From Lepus europaeus (lineage: Eukaryota > Chordata > Mammalia > Lagomorpha > Leporidae): a stretch of DNA of 64,000 nt. Both the position numbers and the translations under genes were made by a program. The DNA lies in assembly GCF_033115175.1 (NCBI RefSeq), contig NC_084837.1, positions 89,044,966 through 89,108,965 of the forward strand, in the 5' to 3' direction. A model generated the notes under the pieces. That model did no database searches and was not told where the DNA came from. It saw nothing but the letters and a program-made list of their open reading frames with translations. This document shows, one piece after another, positions 21,675 through 33,340 of this stretch; positions within the stretch are counted from its first letter, which is position 1, and each line of letters opens with the position of its first letter.

Positions 21675-21981
21675 TCTTATTTTATTTATTTTGAAAGGCT
21701 AAGTGGCAGAGAGAAATCTTCCATCTACTGGTTCACTCCCCAAATGGTTTGCAATGGTTGGGACTGTGCCAGGCCAAAGAAAGGAGCCAGGAACTCTATC
21801 CAAGTCTCCCACATGGGAGGCAGGGCCCCAACAACTCGAGTCATTTTCCATTGCTTTCCCAAGTGCATTATCGGGGAGCTGGATTGGAAGCAGAGCAGCC
21901 AGGACTCCAACAGTGGTTCTGATGTGGGACGCCAGTATTGCAGACAGTGGCTTAACCCAGTGCACCACAACCCTGGTCCCC
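21675..21981 (-). mobile_element. CSINE, type C (old)
   Basis: Tail TTATTTTATTTATTTTGAAA at left and a degraded head at right. AAAACT flanks both ends. Confidence 0.85.
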
Positions 21982-22027
21982 AAAGCCCAAAACTTTCTGG
22001 TTTTCCTAATGCAGCTTAGCGATTATA

Positions 22028-22318
22028 ATGATCTGGGGCAAGTATTTGTTGCACTAATTAAGACACCGTGTCCCAGGACGTGGCTCTGCTTCCAGTTCCA
22101 ACTTCCTGCTAATGCATACCCCAGGAGGCAGCAGATGATGGCTCAAGTATCTGAGTCCCTACAACCCACATGAGAGACCTGGAATGAGTTCCAGGTTCCT
22201 GCCTTTGGCCTGGCCCAGTCCCAGGAATTTGGGAAGTAGACTAGCAGATGGAAGATCTGTCTGTCTGTGTCTCTTTCTGCATGTGTCTCTGCTTTTAATA
22301 ATAATAATAATGATAATA
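22028..22318 (+). mobile_element. CSINE, type C, degraded head, (AAT)n tail
   Basis: Recognisable from 'TTCCAACTTCCTGCTAATGC' onward through 'CCCAGGAGGCAGCAGATGAT'. The tail has become AATAATAATAATAATGATAA. Confidence 0.8.
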
Positions 22319-22540
22319 TTCTGATTGCTTGTCTTGTTATTCCTGATGGGCTTATATTGGCTGCGGCTAACGTCCCAGAACCAACTGTACCCTTAGGTGA
22401 GGTTCAGCACTCACGAGAGTTAGGGACAAGTCCATATTTCAGTTAGCTTTCAGGATATTTATTAAGTTCGATTTTTTTATTTTTATTTTTGACTGACTTA
22501 AGTTTGATTGGATCCTCATCATTTTTACTTACTTTTTTAT

Positions 22541-22586
22541 TTAAGATTTACTTGTTTATTTGAAAGACAGAGTTATGAAGAAGCAG

Positions 22587-22628
<42 letters not shown>

Positions 22629-22877
22629 CTTCCATCCATGGGTTCACTCCCCAAATGGCTGCAATGGGCCAATCTGAAGCCAGGAGCCTGGAGCTTCTTC
22701 CATGTCTTCCACATGGGTGCAGGGGCCCAAGGACTTGGGCCATCTTCCATTGCTTTCCCAGGCCATAGCAGAGAGCTGGATGGTAAGTGGAGCAGCTGGG
22801 ACTTGAATCAGTGCCCATATGGGATGCTGGCACTGCAGGAGGCAGCTTTACCTGCTACACCACAGCACCAGCTCCCA
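22541..22877 (-). mobile_element. CSINE, type A
   Basis: Complete, with (GA)n of about 34 bp and a head ending CACCACAGCACCAGCTCCC. Confidence 0.93.
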
Positions 22878-23063
22878 TTTTTACTTTCTAATGGGGCAGA
22901 ACAAAAGCTCATGTATGCGGAATAGTGTCAACACCACCATTTTCTTGGTGTTCACGGTTAGTGTTTGCTATCACTATCTTTAAAATACTGTGTTTATTAC
23001 AGAAAAAAAATTTAATACCCATGTGAATTTTTTTCAGGCTTAGTTTAGTTAAAACTAAGTAAT

Positions 23064-23396
23064 AGGGGCCAGTGTTGTTGAACAGTGGCCTAAGCCATAG
23101 CCTGCAGCAACAGCATACCATGTGGGCGCTAGTTTGAGTCCCAGCTGCTCCACTTCTAATCCAGCTCCCTGCTAATGTGCCTGGGAAACCAGCAGAAGAT
23201 GGCCCAAGTGCTTGGGCCCCTGCACTCATGTGGGAAACCTGGCTGGAGTCACCAGATGGAGGCTTCTGGCTTCAGCCTGGCCTAGCCCTGGGCAATTGCA
23301 GCCATTTTGGGGAATGATGGAAGATCTCTGTCTTTCTCTGTCACTCCCTCTCTCTTCTATAACTCTGCTTTCAAATAAATTTTAAAAAAACAAAAG
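23064..23396 (+). mobile_element. CSINE, type A
   Basis: Duplication CTAAGTAATA/CTGAGTAATA at 23054-23063 and 23397-23406. Confidence 0.9.
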
Positions 23397-23587
23397 CTGA
23401 GTAATAAAAACCCATAAGCCCACTGCATGGGTATGCTGCAGTCTTTTTTGGAAACAAATGCATTAGTGCTGGCCCCACTATTCACAGGGTCTTTATGACT
23501 GCACATCCTGCAATCTCAGGATGTGTCCAGAGCTGCAGGAAACATGACCTTGTGCGTGACCCGGTGACAAACTGAATATTAAACTGT

Positions 23588-23822
23588 TGGACATGGGTAA
23601 ACATTTGGCCTTGCTGTTCAGCTGCGGGTTGGGATCCCTGCACCCTGTATCAGAGTGCCAAGATTTGTGTTCCAGCTCTGGTCCTGCTTCCTGCTACTGC
23701 ACAGTCTGGGAGGCAGCAGATAAGGACTTGGGTGGGAGACCCAGTGTGACTGCTGTAGGCATTTGGGGATGAACAAGAAGATGGAGGTCTCTGTCTCTTT
23801 CTCTCTCTGCAAAGAAATTCTG
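23588..23822 (+). mobile_element. CSINE, type C, shortened
   Basis: 'GTATCAGAGTGCCAAGATTT' and 'CTGGGAGGCAGCAGATAAGG' identify it. About 80 bp of the body is deleted. Confidence 0.75.
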
Positions 23823-24539
23823 TCTTGTTTATTTCTCATTTTATGTAAGTAGATCTTATACTTTGCTTCCATGGCCCACGGCATTGTCTTACTACCCCCT
23901 GGGAAGTGGCTTCTCTGTGCGTGAGAGCACAGGCCTGCAGTGATGTTTCTCAAACTTTGCTTTGCAGTTCCTTCCCACTGCTTTCCAGAAGGGGTCCTCG
24001 AAACTGCATTTAACACTCTTGGCATTTCTAATGCAGGTTATTTGTGCTTGGGATCCCAGGACGAGTAAGACAGCCTGGAATGAGTATTCTTTTGGCCACG
24101 TAGAGGCCTTGCTTCTGTACGATCAAGACCTAGGTCCTGGAAATCCTGCTACCCTGTCTCTGTGAAGGGTTGGACCACACTGACACTGAATGAGGGGCTG
24201 GGCCCTGGCAGTCAGGCTGAGAGCCAACTGCTCACGGCGCCGGAGGCCACCAGGCCGCGGGCCGCAGCTCCTCCTGAGAGGGGAGGCGTTTGATGAGGAC
24301 TGCAGAGCTCTGTTGCCCTTTGACAGCAGAGCACAGTTCTATGAGCGGCTGAGACTCGGCGTTACTCGGATACATGGGATTTCATTCTGTGTATGGGCAC
24401 CCAGGAAATTAGAAAAGTTTATTCTAAATTACTACTACTCCTGGACAATAGTATAATATGAGAAATTATAACTTTATAACAATAGATTTTTAAGGTGTTT
24501 CAGGACAGATACATAGTGAGTACCAGCCTCATCATGATC
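23823..24539 (+). other. IQCH intron 3, unannotated stretch
   Basis: Includes a short CpG-containing patch at about 24230-24300 (CACGGCGCCGGAGGCC). No gene feature is supported. Confidence 0.4.
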
Positions 24540-24765
24540 AGGATCACATCATCAGTGTTTGCATAGCACTTGGCAGTTTGCAAAGGACACCCTGTAAACT
24601 CATGAGGTACATGCTCACCCTTTCCTTTTAAAGACAAGAGAACCGAGGCCCAGACAGGTTAAGTAAACTAGTCCCTGATTACACAGGTGGCCAGTGGTGA
24701 GGCCCACACCCGAATCCCGATCAGATACCGCATTGCAGTATTCTGCCCCTACTCCTTCATTGCCC
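24540..24765 (+). repeat. MIR3/L2-like fragment
   Basis: 'TGCATAGCACTTGGCAGTTT', 'GAGAACCGAGGCCCAGACAG' and 'ACACAGGTGGCCAGTGGTGA' match the core of this family in order. Confidence 0.75.
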
Positions 24766-24888
24766 GGCGAGGGCTACTCATGGGAAGCCTGGTAGTTTAT
24801 AGTAGTGGATGCAGAAGGATAACAATGGATGCCAGCCGTGCAAAATCCCCCGGCAGTTGTTCTTCAGCCAGTGACAAGATCAGCAAAA

Positions 24889-25228
24889 GGGCAGGGTTGG
24901 TGCAGTGGTTAAGACGCTGCTTGGGGTGCCTGCGTCCCAGATTGGAGTGCCTGGGTTCCAGTCCTGCTCCTCTCCTGACTTCACCTTCCCCCTAATGCAC
25001 ACCCTGAGAGGCAGCAGGTGAGGGTTCAAGGAACAGGGTTCCTGCCACTTAGTGGGAGACCCAGACTGAGTTCTAGACTCCTGGCTTCAGAGCCTGACTG
25101 TTAGGGACATTTGGGGAGTAAACCAGTGCACGGGAGATTTCTCTTTCTTCTCCTCCTCCTCCTCTTTATTCTCCTGCTCCTTCTCTCTGCCTGTTTCCTG
25201 AATAAATAAAACAAATACCAGTTTTTAA
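24889..25228 (+). mobile_element. CSINE, type C
   Basis: 'GATTGGAGTGCCTGGGTTCC' and 'CCTGAGAGGCAGCAGGTGAG' are present. The pyrimidine stretch carries (TCC)n and the tail is AATAAATAAAACAAA. Confidence 0.85.
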
Positions 25229-25796
25229 AGTGTCATATTTCCTCTGGAGAGCTCAAAGTGCTCTCGCGCAGTTTTCAAAACAGGCGTCCCTATTATCCCC
25301 ACTTTGGCACTGATCCGTCCACGTCCAAGCGCTTTGCCTCCTCTCGCCGGGGCTGGCCTTCACAGATTCCACAGCCTGTGATATCTGCTCACACTGTTCT
25401 TAACGACCATGCTTTGCTTATTGGTGCTGGGAGGGGGAACCACCATCTGGACCAGCACCATCGGAACCACGCCGAAGTCTTCACTTTATCCTCCCTTGTG
25501 CCGGCATTTGGGGGGAAAACATCAACAAGAACAAAGCAAATGATAGTGAGGGCCAGTGAGAGGAAAGAAGAGGTTTCTACAGAATGGGGAGAGTGGACTG
25601 GAAGGTCACTGTCACTCAGTTACTGAAGCGCCTTGCATCCAATCTATTGTGGGTTGTTTCTGTGCAACAGAAAACCCCAGTTATTTGGCCTGTGCCTGCA
25701 TTCTGGTCGCAGGGGGCAGAGTGGAGAGAGAGATGTCAACACTTGGTCATCCGCTTGGGTGCACACTCTCCTTTCATTTTTCCTGGGAGTTTGAAT

Positions 25797-26108
25797 TATG
25801 TTTTAAAGATTTATGTTGTTTATTGGAAAGGCAAAGTGACAGAGAGAAGGGGGAGAGGCAGAAAGAAAGATCTGCCGTCCACAACAGCTGGGCCTGGGCA
25901 AAACTAAAGCCAGGAACTCCATCTGGGTCTCCCTTGTGGGTGGCGGGGGCCCAAGCACTTGGGCCATCTTCTGCTGCCTTCCCAGGTGCATTTGCAGGGA
26001 GCTGGATTGGAAGCAGAGCAGCTGGGACTCAAACCAGCACTCTGACATGGGATATTGGAGTCACAGGCAGCTGCTTAACCCAGGATTCCACACAATGGCT
26101 CTTTAAAT
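25797..26108 (-). mobile_element. CSINE, type A/C
   Basis: Reverse orientation, with the (GA)n short and a degraded head (CCAGGATTCCACACAATGGC). Confidence 0.85.
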
Positions 26109-26260
26109 TATTACTTTAAATGTAGTAGCTGTAGCTCCAGGAATTATCCCAGGAAAAAGGAGAGATATTCATGAATCTCTGTATAAGTGCATTCGTCTTA
26201 GCAACCTAATAGCGGTGAATTAGGAATTGCCCTGGCAGTGAAATAATGATTAAATCCATG

Positions 26261-26581
26261 GTAAGGGAGCCAACACTGTGGTGTAGTGGGTAAAGCCACC
26301 GTCTGCAGTGCTGGCATCCCATGTGGGTACAGGTTTGCATCCCGGCTGCTCCACTTCCGATCCAGCTCTCTGCTGCAGCCTGGGAAAGCAATAGAGGATG
26401 GCCTGAGTCCTTGGGCTCCTGCACTCATGTGGGAGCCCCGGAAGAAGCTCCTGGCTCCTGGCAGATCGGCACAGCTCCAGCCATTGAGGCCAACTGGCGA
26501 GTGAACCAGTGGGCGGAAGACCTCTCTCTCTCTCTCTCTCTCTAACTCTGACTTTCATATAAATAAATAAATCTTTAAAAA
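26261..26581 (+). mobile_element. CSINE, type A
   Basis: Duplication AAATCCATG at 26252-26260 and 26582-26590. Its right-hand duplication was then reused as target by the next element. Confidence 0.92.
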
Positions 26582-26592
26582 AAATCCATGTT

Positions 26593-26930
26593 GGCCGGCA
26601 CCGTGGCTCAATAGGCTAATCCTCTGCCTTGCAGCGCCGGCACACCGGGTTCTAGTCCCGGTCGGGGCACCGATCCTGTCCCGGTTGCCCCTCTTCCAGG
26701 CCAGCTCTCTGCTGTGGCCAGGGAGTGCAGTAGAGGATGGCCCAAGTGCTTGGGCCCTGCACCCCATGGGAGACCAGGAGAAGCACCTGGCTCCTGCCAT
26801 CGGATCAGCGCGGTGCGCCGGCCGCAGCGCGCCTACCGCGGTGGCCATTGGAGGGTGAACCAACGGCAAAAGGAAGACCTTTCTCTCTGTCTCTCTCTCA
26901 CTGTCCACTCTGCCTGTCAAAAAAAAAAAA
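26593..26930 (+). mobile_element. CSINE, type B
   Basis: Young form with the full GGTTCTAGTCCCGGTCGGGG segment. Duplication AATCCATGTT at 26583-26592 and again immediately after the poly-A. Confidence 0.95.
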
Positions 26931-27059
26931 TCCATGTTAATGTTATTTGTAGCTATGAAAGCTGATATTGCTGAAGAAATTTCAGTGATGTGGAACATGT
27001 CTCATAGTAAATGTTGAGAGACAAACATCAGGATCTACAATTACAAATACATTTGCTTT

Positions 27060-27370
27060 TGGGGGCGGGCATTTGGCGCGGTGGCGAGAACAAGGCTCAG
27101 GACGCCCGCAGAGCACATCAGAGTGCCAGGTGTGAGCCCCGACTCCGTCACTGCCGACCCAGCTTCCTGATGCGCTCCTTGACAGGCAGCAGATCATGGC
27201 CCAAGACCCTGGGTCCTTGCCATCCATATGGGAGCCCCAGATTAAGTTCTGTGTCCTCGTCTTCAGCCTGGCCCAGCCCTGGCTGTTGCAGGCATTTGGG
27301 GGAGTGAACTAGTAGCTGGGAGATCTCTGTGTTTTTCTCTGTTTGCCTTTCAAATTAAAAAAAAAAAAAG
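27060..27370 (+). mobile_element. CSINE, type C
   Basis: 'ACATCAGAGTGCCAGGTGTG' and 'TTGACAGGCAGCAGATCATG' are present. The tail is an A-run with GAAAAAG. Confidence 0.82.
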
Positions 27371-27444
27371 AAAAAGAAATAAATAACTATTCACTCTTTG
27401 ACCTATAATCCACGGAAGCCAAAGGATTTTAGAAATGCAATGAG

Positions 27445-27771
27445 GGAGGCCGATGTGGCGTAATGGGTAAAACCGTAGCCTGTGATGCTGGCATCCCATG
27501 TGGGCACCAGTCCCTGCCCTGGCAGCTCCATTTCCAATCCAGCCTCCTGCTAATGGCCTGGGAAAAGCAGCAGCAGATGACTCAAATGTCTGGGCCCCTG
27601 CCACCGATGAGGGAGACCCAGAAGAAGCTCCTGACTCCTGGCTTCCACCTGGCTCAGCCCTGGCTGGTGCAGCCACTTGGAGAGTGAACCAGAGTATGGA
27701 AGATCTCTCTGTGTCTCTTCCTCTCTCTCTGTAATTCTGACTTTCAAATAAATAAATCTTAAAAAAAAAAT
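27445..27771 (+). mobile_element. CSINE, type A
   Basis: Complete body with tail AAATAAATAAATCTTAAAAA. Confidence 0.9.
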
Positions 27772-27855
27772 ACATGCAGAGACTCACTTCTGGAAAGATG
27801 ATGTGAGGATTGTTTTTCCTCTACCTCTCACTAAGTATGGTTAAAACCCCAGGGC

Positions 27856-28198
27856 GGGCCGGCGCCGTGGCTCAACAGGCTAATCCTCCGCCTTGTGGCG
27901 CCGGCACACCGGGTTCTAGTCCCAGTCGGGGCGCCGGATTCTGTCCCGGTTGCCCCTCTTCCAGGCCAGCTCTCTGCTGTGGCCCAGGAGTGCAGTGGAG
28001 GATGGCCCAAGTGCTTGGGCCCTGCACCCCATGGGAGACCAGGAGAAGCACTTGGCTCCTGCCTTCAGATCAGCACGGTCCGCTGGCTGAGGCGGCCATT
28101 GAAGGGTGAACCAACAGCAAAAAGGAAGACCTTTCTCTCTGTCTCTCTCTCTCACTGTCCACTCTGCCTGTCAATAAATAAATAAATAAATAAATAAA
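27856..28198 (+). mobile_element. CSINE, type B
   Basis: Duplication AAACCCCAGGGC/AAAACCCAGGGC flanks it, and the tail is (AAAT)7. Confidence 0.94.
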
Positions 28199-28468
28199 TA
28201 AAAACCCAGGGCACTGTGTATGAAACAAGCTTGAGAAGACCCTAGAAGATGCAGAGAAGGAAGCCCAGCCGGGAGCCTTGGGACCAGGGCACAGCACATG
28301 GGGAACTTTCCGGGGTTTTCCTTTTGCTTCATATACCTGCTATGTGATCTATTTCACTTTTCTTCTCTCCAAGGGACTTGTTTAAACGTTTCTTGCAAAA
28401 CAAGTCTCTGACACCAGATCTCTTAGTTTATGTTTGTTTGGGCATGTTTGGATTTCTTTTTTTACTTT

Positions 28469-28786
28469 TAAAAAATGTTTCATTATTTTGTATGAAATGC
28501 AGAGAGACAGTGAAAGAAACAGCTAGGCGGATGGACAGACAGAGGTCTCCCATCCTCTAGTTCAAGTCCCAGGGCTGGGTCAGGCCCAAGCCAGGAGCCA
28601 GGAAGTCCAGGTGGGACTCCCGGTGAGTGGCAGGGACCTAACTGCTTGAGCGACCACCTGCTGCCTCCCCAGGGCGTGCATTAGCAGGAAGCCGGGATTG
28701 GAGCGGATCCGGGAGGAACCGAGGCACGCCGGTAAGGGATGCTGTCCCAAGCAGCATCTTCACCGCTGAGGCAGACACTCGTCCCC
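28469..28786 (-). mobile_element. CSINE, type C, diverged
   Basis: Right end CAGACACTCGTCCCCAG is a mutated head. The body holds 'GGGCTGGGTCAGGCCCAAGC'. Confidence 0.78.
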
Positions 28787-29831
28787 AGACTGCTCTTTGA
28801 TAACTGACCTTCTCATGTACCTTGCAAGATTTTTTCTGGAAGCGAGGCATGACGTATTGTGTAATGGAAACTGGGGTAGGTAGGCCTTTAGTGCAAAGGT
28901 TTATGTGTGTCTGGTGAGGATTTTTCCGTGTTTACTGGATTCCAAAACGGCAGGTATCTGAGGCTTCCGTTTCTTCCAGTGTCTTCCTCCCTCCCCTCTG
29001 TTGTCTTGGTGTTTCCCTGGAAGGTCCTTCTTCAATGGACTCTCACCCCTTGCAACTCTTGCATCCGTAGCCCTGTATGACACGGGGCTGGGTGGACTCG
29101 AAGGTAAGGTGTGCATGGGGCGGGGAAGCATTCTATACCACTGTCATCAAGGCTCAGTCTTTTGATGGGCCTTTGAGCTTCACACGTTTTTTCCTAGAAG
29201 TTCCCCCAACCTTGAGATGAGGCAGGAGGGCACGGGGAGCTGGAGTTGGCCAGTTGCCTTTTCCCAGGTCAGTTAAAGCTTCGGTAGAATACCGGTCCTC
29301 ATTGAAAGCCAGACTTCGTGACAGAGAACAGAACAAAGAACAGAATTCTCGGGGAATATTTCAAATGAGGGTTTTCTTCTGTGATATCCACACTGAGAGC
29401 ACAGTAAAGCTCACAATAGTGTGGAACCCTCTAAGACCTGCCCCTCAGAGTGCCCAGCGCACGGCTGACCCACATGAACCGCCCGCCATGGGTCCAGCAG
29501 GCCGTAAGCGTTCTTCTCAGGACTGACTCCGGCGAAGGACTCTGCTCCCTTTGAGCTGTGAGTCCGAGTCCCCTCCCCCAGTGCCAGTTTGTCCCCTGAT
29601 CTCCAGTCTCTGATGGATAGAAGAAGAGTTGTGGTTTATTTTGTTTGTTCAGTGTTTTTCTTGTTATAAGGATGGGAGTGACAACTTCTAATCTCTTTAC
29701 ATCTTGGAATGAAATCAGAAGTCCGTTAAAGTTGCTTTTTAGTAATAATGTTACAAAAATAGATATTACAGTAAAGTCAAAGTTCTGTTGGTAGTTGAGT
29801 TTTTATTGATCTTAATTATGTTGACCATGTT
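28787..29831 (+). other. IQCH intron 3, unannotated stretch
   Basis: About 1 kb with no recognised repeat or exon. Confidence 0.4.
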
Positions 29832-29848
29832 AAAGAATTGCCTGCTTT

Positions 29849-30186
29849 GGGTGCGACGCTGTGGTGTAGTAGGTTAAGCCTCTGCCTGCAATGCCGGCAT
29901 CCCATATGGGTGCCAATTTGAGTCCCGTCTGCTCCACTTATGATCCAGCTCTCTGCTAATGGCCTGGGAAAGCAGTGGAAGATGGCCCAAGTGCTTGGGC
30001 CCCCACACCCATGTGGGAGACCTAGAAGAAGTTCCAGGTTCCTGGCTTCGGATTGGCCCAGCTCTGGCCGTCACGGCCATTTGAGGAGTGAACCAGTGGA
30101 TGAAAGACCTCTCTTAGTCTCTCTCTCTCTGTCCCTCCCTTTGTCTGTAACTCTGCCTCTCAAATAAATAAATAAGTCTTTATAAA
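29849..30186 (+). mobile_element. CSINE, type A
   Basis: Duplication AAAGAATTGCCTGCTTT / AAAGAATTGCTTGCTTT at 29832-29848 and about 30187-30203. Confidence 0.94.
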
Positions 30187-30203
30187 AAAGAATTGCTTGC
30201 TTT

Positions 30204-30229
30204 TAAATTAAAAAAAAATTTTGAGTAAT

Positions 30230-30270
<41 letters not shown>

Positions 30271-30542
30271 GCTTTCATCCGTTGATTCACTTCCCAATTG
30301 GCCACATTGGCCAGGGCTTGGCTGGGCTGGGCTGGGCTGAAGGCAGGAGCCTGGAACTCCATCCTGATCTCCTATGTGAATGGGAGTAGGGGCCCAAGCA
30401 CTTGGGTCATCCTTTGCTGCTTTCCCAGGCACATTACCAGGGAGCTGGATCAGAAGTGGAGCAGCTGAAACTTGAACCAGTGCTCGTACAGGATGCCGGT
30501 GTCACAGGCGGCAGCCTAACACACTACACCATAACACCCCTA
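30204..30542 (-). mobile_element. CSINE, type A/C
   Basis: Abuts the previous element's duplication. (GA)n of about 30 bp, then a GGCTGGGCTGGGCTGGGCTG expansion, and a degraded head (ACACTACACCATAACACCCC). Confidence 0.88.
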
Positions 30543-31107
30543 AATTTTAAAATTTAAGCATACCAGGATACATGTATGCTCATTCTTACAATTTCATTTT
30601 GTTTTTACATTGTTCTATGGAACAATCCAGTGCTTAAATAGGGATTTCTTTAACCGTCTCTGATCTTTAACTCTTGGCGGCTATATAAAATAGCAAAAAT
30701 GTAAAGCGTATGGGTGTAAATTGCTTAGTGACCATCATTTGGAATACATTTAACACTGGCTATCCTGTAATTTGGTTTTATTAGACAAAATATAGCATTA
30801 TGTATTTGTCTTTTCCAAGAAATGTTTTATAGTGCAATAATTCTGTCAGTTGTTAGTCACATAAACTCAGCCAGGGATAAAGTTTTTTATTCATGATATA
30901 ATGGTCGTTATCAGACTCGGAAATTCTTCTGCTAACTGCAATTTTATGGTGGTAAAAATGCTAAAGATTGGTCTAATTTATTGAAATCAGTGATAGAATG
31001 TTTCCTATAAAACATAATCTTAACTATGAAGCTTTGTTTTAAAATTACAATTTGAGAAGCTTTTAAGATAGCAACTTTGACCTTAAATTCTATTGCTGTT
31101 TACTTAG
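30543..31107 (+). other. IQCH intron 3 end, unique-looking
   Basis: A/T-rich sequence upstream of exon 4. The segment 30758-30876 has a diverged copy at 33341-33445. Confidence 0.5.
30758..30876 (+). repeat. Segment with a second copy at 33341
   Basis: GCTATCCTGTAATTTGGTTT and TGTTAGTCACATAAACTCAG are shared, in the same order and orientation, with 33341-33445. The copy here is about 14 bp longer. Confidence 0.85.
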
Positions 31108-31225
31108 GCTGCTTCCAACTGTCGTCGACCAGAAGTCATTTGTTTTCCCTCTGGAATCTGAGGGTAAACTCTGGCAACCCCAAAAACAGCAGAGTTCACT
31201 TCCACGTGTGCTTCCAAAAGCAAAG
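31108..31225 (+). CDS. IQCH: IQCH exon 4
   Basis: This exon is easy to miss because no long ORF marks it. The acceptor is TTTACTTAG at 31107 and the donor is GTAGGA at 31226. The first base completes the exon 3 tryptophan. The next 39 codons start [20 protein letters not shown], continue with [10 protein letters not shown] and end PKAK, in phase 0. The motif [18 protein letters not shown] is one I recognise from human IQCH. An L1-type 3' end begins within about 30 bp of the donor. A short segment 230-350 bp upstream is repeated at 33.3 kb. Confidence 0.93.
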
Positions 31226-31254
31226 GTAGGAACAGAGCAGAGCTCAGGCACAGG

Positions 31255-31445
31255 AAGTAAGTTAGGGAGCGCCAGGGGCTGGGGGAGGGGAGGCTGGGAG
31301 CCCCAGCGGGTCCCACGGGTTTCTGCTGGGGATGGTGAAAATATTCTGCAACAACTGGCACAACTCTGTGAATACATTGAGCACCCCTGGATGCACACTT
31401 TAAAAAGGCGAATGTAGTGATGTAAGAACTAGATCTCAGTAAACT
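31255..31445 (+). repeat. L1M-type 3' end fragment
   Basis: 'GCCAGGGGCTGGGGGAGGGG', 'GCACAACTCTGTGAATACAT' and 'GCACACTTTAAAAAGGCGAA' follow the typical old L1 3' UTR order. It starts about 30 bp after the exon 4 donor. Confidence 0.75.
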
Positions 31446-31618
31446 TGTTCAAACGTCTTTAAAGAGTAAAGGTGGGATATCTGCCTTATTTTCGAAAAGA
31501 GCAAAACATAATGAATATACAGGTTTGTTTCTCTGATTTCATATTATTATTGTTTCAGATATGTTCATGGCTTCACTAGTTTCTTCAACAAAAGAGCTTT
31601 CTTTAGAAAGGAAAATAG

Positions 31619-31944
31619 GGGCCGGCGCCATGGCTCACTTGGTTAATCCTCCGCCTGCAGCGCTGGCATCCCATATGGGCGCCGGGTTCTAGTCCAGGTT
31701 GCTCCTTTTCCAGTCCAGCTCTCTGCTGTGGCCTGGGAGGGCAGTGGAGGATGGCCCAAGTGCTTGGGCCCCTGCACTCGTATGGGAGACCAGGAAGAAG
31801 CACCTGGCTCCTGGCTTCGGATCAGCACAGCGCCGGCCGTGGAGGCCATTTGGGGAGTGAACCAATGGAAGGAAGAATTTTCTCTCTGTCTCTCTCTCTC
31901 ACTGTTTATAACTCTACCTGTCAAATAATAAAAAAAAAAAAAAA
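31619..31944 (+). mobile_element. CSINE, type A, well preserved
   Basis: Head GGGGCCGGCGCCATGGCTCA is close to consensus. Tail is poly-A with GAAAGC, similar to the left flank GGAAAATAG. Confidence 0.93.
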
Positions 31945-31978
31945 GAAAGCAAAATAAATCAAAACATAAGACCTTTAA

Positions 31979-32310
31979 TTTTTTTTTTTTAAGATTTAGT
32001 TATTTATTTGAAAAGCAAAGATACGAGAGGAGAGACAGAGAGAGATCGATCTTCCATCTACTGGTTTACTCCCCAAATGGTTGCAACATCTGGGACTAGG
32101 CCAAGCCAAAGCCAGGAGCCAGGAGCTTCTTCCATTTCTCCCACATGGGTGCGAGGGCCCAAGCCCTTGGGCCATCTTCTACTGCTTTCCCAGGCACATT
32201 AGCAGGGAGCTGGATGGGAAGTAGAGCAGCCAGGACTTAGACTGGAGCCCATATGGGATGCCAGCACTGCAGGTGGAAGCTTAACCTTCTATGTCACAGC
32301 GCCAGCCCCA
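31979..32310 (-). mobile_element. CSINE, type A
   Basis: Duplication CCTTTAATTTTT / CCTTTAAATTTTT on the two sides. Head ends CACAGCGCCAGCCCCA. Confidence 0.92.
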
Positions 32311-32489
32311 GGGCCTTTAAATTTTTGAACAGAATCCTGAAAAGAAGGTATCTCAGTGGCCAGGAATTGAGTTCAAGAGGTTTCTGACTTTGCGTCTGTT
32401 GTTACCTCAATTTCATTCCTGTTCCCTGCCTGTCATTGTCAAATTGGGCTGCCATAGCAGAATATCACAGACAAGGCGGCTTAAACAAT

Positions 32490-32812
32490 GGCAGTCAGGT
32501 GCTGGAGCTGTGGCTGGGCAGGTGAAGCTGCCTATGACCTACATCGTTGGTGTCCCATATTGGAGCACTGGTTTGAGTCCCAACTGCTCCACTTCCCATT
32601 CCAGCTCCCTCCTAATGAGCCTGGGAAAGCAGCAGAGGATGGCCAATGTACTTGAACCTCTGCCATCCCAGATGGAGCTCTGGGGTCCTGGCTTTGGCCT
32701 GGCCCAGCCCCAGCCCCAGCCATTGCAGCTATTTGGGGAATAAACCAGTAGATGAAAGATTCTCTCTTACTCTCTCTCTCTGGTACTCTGACTCTCAAAT
32801 AATTAAAAAGAA
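32490..32812 (+). mobile_element. CSINE, type A, in MaLR LTR
   Basis: Starts TGCTGGAGCTGTGGCTGGGC. The tail is degraded (CAAATAATTAAAAAG). Contains a (CAGCCC)n expansion. Confidence 0.88.
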
Positions 32813-32821
32813 AATGGCCTG

Positions 32822-33167
32822 AACAGCATGTGGACACAATGTATTACGCCACTGCCTGCAACACCGGCATCCCATATAGGTATGGGTTCAAGTCCCAGCC
32901 CCTCCACTGCTGATCCAGCTCTCTGCTAATGCACCTGGGAGGGCAGCAGAGGATGGCCCAAGTGCTTGGGCCCCTGCCACACACATGGGAGACATGGATG
33001 GAGTTCTATGTTCCTGGCTTCAATCTAGCCTAGTTCTGGCCATTGCAACCATTTAGGGAGTGAACCAGTGGTCAGTCACTCTCTCTCTGTCTCTTTCTCT
33101 GTCTCTGTCTCTCTCTGTAACTGCCTTCCAAGAAAATAAAAAAAAAATAAGAAAATTTTTAAAAAAT
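32822..33167 (+). mobile_element. CSINE, type A, in MaLR LTR
   Basis: Follows the preceding SINE almost directly. Diverged head (GAACAGCATGTGGACACAAT), and a tail of AAAATAAAAAAAAAATAAG. Confidence 0.87.
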
Positions 33168-33340
33168 CAAAGCAAGAGCAATGTATTTCTTAAGTTTCTG
33201 GAGGCTGATGTCCAAGATCAAGGTGCTGACAAATCTGGTGTCTGATGGGGGCACTCTTTCTGCCTGGGACAATTGTCTCACTGTGTCTTCATTCATATGT
33301 GAATATGTATACATATAGACACCCCACAATTTTGAACATA

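Noticed and set aside
25556-26119. 187-codon ORF
   Set aside because: Second half is antisense CSINE; no conserved domain seen.
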